DNA of 5,835 nucleotides, from contig JASMFX010000060.1 in the NCBI GenBank assembly GCA_030751555.1, positions 1-5,835 on the forward strand, written 5' to 3'. Below, one piece after another: positions 4,541 to 5,835 of the stretch. Source of the DNA: Candidatus Woesearchaeota archaeon. GTDB taxonomy: Archaea; Nanoarchaeota; Nanoarchaeia; Woesearchaeales; CALCXY01. The position numbers and the translations under genes are program-made. How positions within the stretch are numbered: position 1 is the stretch's first letter; every line of letters begins with the position of its first letter. The notes under the pieces are model-generated. The model had not been told where the DNA came from, ran no database searches, and saw only the letters and a program-made list of their open reading frames with translations.

Positions 4541-5746
4541 TCATTTCATCAACCATTTAACTTCATCAAGGTCTAATTTTAGGGTTTTTGTCATGCTTGC
4601 TGCGAAGTCATTATTCTTTTTGAAGGCTTCTTGGAAGAAGGGTAAAGTGGAATCTAGAACAATCCTTGATGAAGTGTGGGTGTGGTGTGCTATTTTTTGA
4701 GCTATTGCCTTGCGTTTGGCGTATTTCATGTTTGCTTGCCAGATTTTAAGGAGCTTCATTGTAGGGGCATACTTGGTGAAGGTGGTGTATTTTTCCTTTT
4801 TAGAGAGTGCAATACCTGCAGAAAGAAGTTGGTTAATGTAAACCATGAATCTCCAGTGCTGCCAGCGTCTTATTCTTCCCTTAAACACATCTGCCCTGCT
4901 TAGAGCGTTGTATGCATTAGCGAGATCTTCTGGTTTTGTATATTCTTTAGGTATGTTTTCATCTAACCATAGAAATATTTTATCTTGATCTTCAAGGACT
5001 TGATCATAGGCAGTAAGTGCTATTGCTGGATCTGTTGTTTTGAATACCTTAAGTAGGGCTTGGATCATGTTTTCATTTTTTAGGCGGTCGTGTAGGGATT
5101 CAAGACTCTTGGGAGTTAGCTCTTTCCCCTTAGATAATGTTTGGAAATCATTAATGGCAGCTCTTAAATCTCCTCCGCATCTTCTTGCGAGAGTTTTTAG
5201 CGTATCATCCTCTGCTTTAATTTTTTCCTCAGTTGCTATTAGTTTTAATCTTTGAAATATGGAGAGGTAGTCTAATGTTGTGAATTCAACTAATGTTGCT
5301 CTTCTGCGCAAAGTGCTGAATTTTTGATCATAAGGATTTGATGCTGTGAGGAATATGGGGAATGTTGTTTTGTCAATTAGTTTGATGATGGCCTGGATTG
5401 CTCCCCTGTCTTTCATTCCGGACAGGCCATCGACTTCGTCCATTAAAATAACCTTTCCAGATGAGAAAAGAGATCTTTGGAAGATAGCATTGCCTAGTCT
5501 TTCATTGATTTGATCCTTATTTCTAAAATCTGAGGCATTGATTTCAATAAGTTCGAGATCTTGCTTTTTTGCAGCCACATGGACTGAGGAGGTTTTACCT
5601 GTTCCGCTTGGGCCCCAGAGAAAGCAGCTCTTTTTTGGTTGATCAGAATATTTGGAGATAAAATCATCTACTTGATTGAAAGCACTGTCTTGACCCACAA
5701 TATCCTCTGGCTTTGAAGGATTGTATTTTTTAATGAAAGGAATCAT
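4541..5746 (-). CDS. rfcL: Replication factor C large subunit (archaeal clamp loader)
   Basis: RFC-L works with RFC small subunits to open the PCNA ring and load it on primed DNA, using ATP. The 401-residue protein starts with the typical PF-x-x-KY-x-P-x-x-x-x-DIVGQ motif. It has Walker A GPSGTGKT (45-52), INASDFRNK (69-77) as in RFC-L proteins, Walker B LMDEVDG (101-107), sensor 1 LTASNPYD (133-140) and sensor 2 GGDLRAAIND (191-200). The small-subunit SRC motif is replaced by LRRRA (146-150), as expected for the large subunit. Residues from about 210 form the helical collar. At 401 residues it is short for archaeal RFC-L (often 450-500), and its end (DLDEVKWLMK) has no Lys-rich region or QxxLxxFF PCNA-interacting box. 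No SD precedes the ATG; a leaderless mRNA is likely. It is convergent with the operon. Confidence 0.93.
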   Translation of the reverse strand: MIPFIKKYNPSKPEDIVGQDSAFNQVDDFISKYSDQPKKSCFLWGPSGTGKTSSVHVAAKKQDLELIEINASDFRNKDQINERLGNAIFQRSLFSSGKVILMDEVDGLSGMKDRGAIQAIIKLIDKTTFPIFLTASNPYDQKFSTLRRRATLVEFTTLDYLSIFQRLKLIATEEKIKAEDDTLKTLARRCGGDLRAAINDFQTLSKGKELTPKSLESLHDRLKNENMIQALLKVFKTTDPAIALTAYDQVLEDQDKIFLWLDENIPKEYTKPEDLANAYNALSRADVFKGRIRRWQHWRFMVYINQLLSAGIALSKKEKYTTFTKYAPTMKLLKIWQANMKYAKRKAIAQKIAHHTHTSSRIVLDSTLPFFQEAFKKNNDFAASMTKTLKLDLDEVKWLMK

Positions 5747-5757
5747 GCAAGGAGGTA

Positions 5758-5835
5758 ATGGTTAGGGGTTTATTAAGATTATTGTTAAAAAAGCTACTTA
5801 ATCCTCCTTACACGATTGTTTGTGTGTTTTTTGTT
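5758..5835 (+). CDS. Possible start of a divergent hydrophobic protein (runs off window)
   Basis: AAGGAGGT at 5749-5756 is a near-perfect SD followed by ATG at 5758 and a frame open to the window end. The 26 visible residues start MVRGLLRLLLKKLL, an amphipathic basic/Leu stretch, then a hydrophobic run (TIVCVFFV) that could begin a membrane helix. A T/A-rich stretch at 5726-5735 could be its TATA box. Against it, only 2 bases separate GGAGG from the ATG, the fragment is short, and it overlaps the proposed RFC promoter. Confidence 0.27.
   Translation, partial: MVRGLLRLLLKKLLNPPYTIVCVFFV
5769..5777 (-). promoter_or_regulatory. Possible TATA box for RFC large subunit
   Basis: On the minus strand CTTAATAAA is centred about 27 bases before the RFC ATG, the spacing expected for a leaderless archaeal transcript, and this fits the lack of an SD. 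The upstream BRE-like purines are not distinctive. Confidence 0.4.

Noticed and set aside
4676..5255. Plus-strand frames inside the RFC-L gene
   Set aside because: They are antisense to a well-conserved clamp-loader gene and encode no recognisable motif.
5794..5835. Minus-strand frame ending at TAG 5794-5796 as the C-terminus of a gene upstream of RFC-L
   Set aside because: Only 13 codons are visible, with biased composition (Asn/Lys/Arg); it cannot be told from chance.
1..5835. tRNA, rRNA, CRISPR array, insertion sequence or riboswitch
   Set aside because: I found no cloverleaf, no regularly spaced repeats, no transposase motifs or terminal repeats, and too little non-coding space for a riboswitch.

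Overview
The window looks like a compact, AT-rich archaeal chromosome segment. The strongest evidence is a replication factor C large (clamp-loader) subunit on the minus strand and a BRE/TATA promoter whose predicted start site lies almost at the ATG (leaderless layout at 685). Tight ATGA/TAATG gene overlaps preceded by GGAGG Shine-Dalgarno (SD) sites agree with this. The small gene sizes, stand-alone domains of PEP-synthase-like enzymes and overlapping genes suggest a DPANN-type lineage (Woesearchaeota/Pacearchaeota-like). That placement is inference; no rRNA or other taxonomic marker is present.

Layout: (1) 1-558, the 3' part of a gene for a PEP-utilising enzyme ending in the phosphohistidine 'swivel' domain; its start lies off the left edge. 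(2) 559-684, a short intergenic gap with an oligo-T stretch, a clear BRE+TATA box and a perfect 7-bp inverted repeat exactly where transcription should start. (3) 685-4504, one co-directional run of seven tightly packed reading frames: the two pieces of a split, catalytically degenerate HAD protein resembling enolase-phosphatase E1 (MtnC); a histidine-phosphatase-superfamily protein; an M23/LytM-type metallopeptidase fold without a signal peptide; a 48-residue ribbon-helix-helix DNA-binding protein; a 73-residue protein of unknown function; and a stand-alone ATP-grasp domain of the pyruvate-phosphate dikinase/PEP synthase type. (4) A 36-bp convergent gap. (5) 4541-5746, RFC large subunit on the minus strand, with a possible divergent hydrophobic reading frame starting at 5758 and leaving the window.

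How they fit together: the two dikinase-type domains (swivel at the left, ATP-grasp at 3563-4504) are the two halves of a phosphotransfer machine, yet they are separated by a roughly 3-kb cassette. The cassette has its own promoter and operator-like palindrome and encodes a small RHH protein that could be its autoregulator. Its three enzyme-like products carry similar low-complexity acidic Ser/Asp/Glu/Gly tails, and two of these end in nearly identical 16-nt gene junctions. A pseudo-phosphatase, a histidine phosphatase and an M23 fold with matching acidic tails, in one translationally coupled operon with an ATP-grasp kinase domain, is the part of the window most likely to be an undescribed system. 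Its biological role cannot be read from sequence alone.
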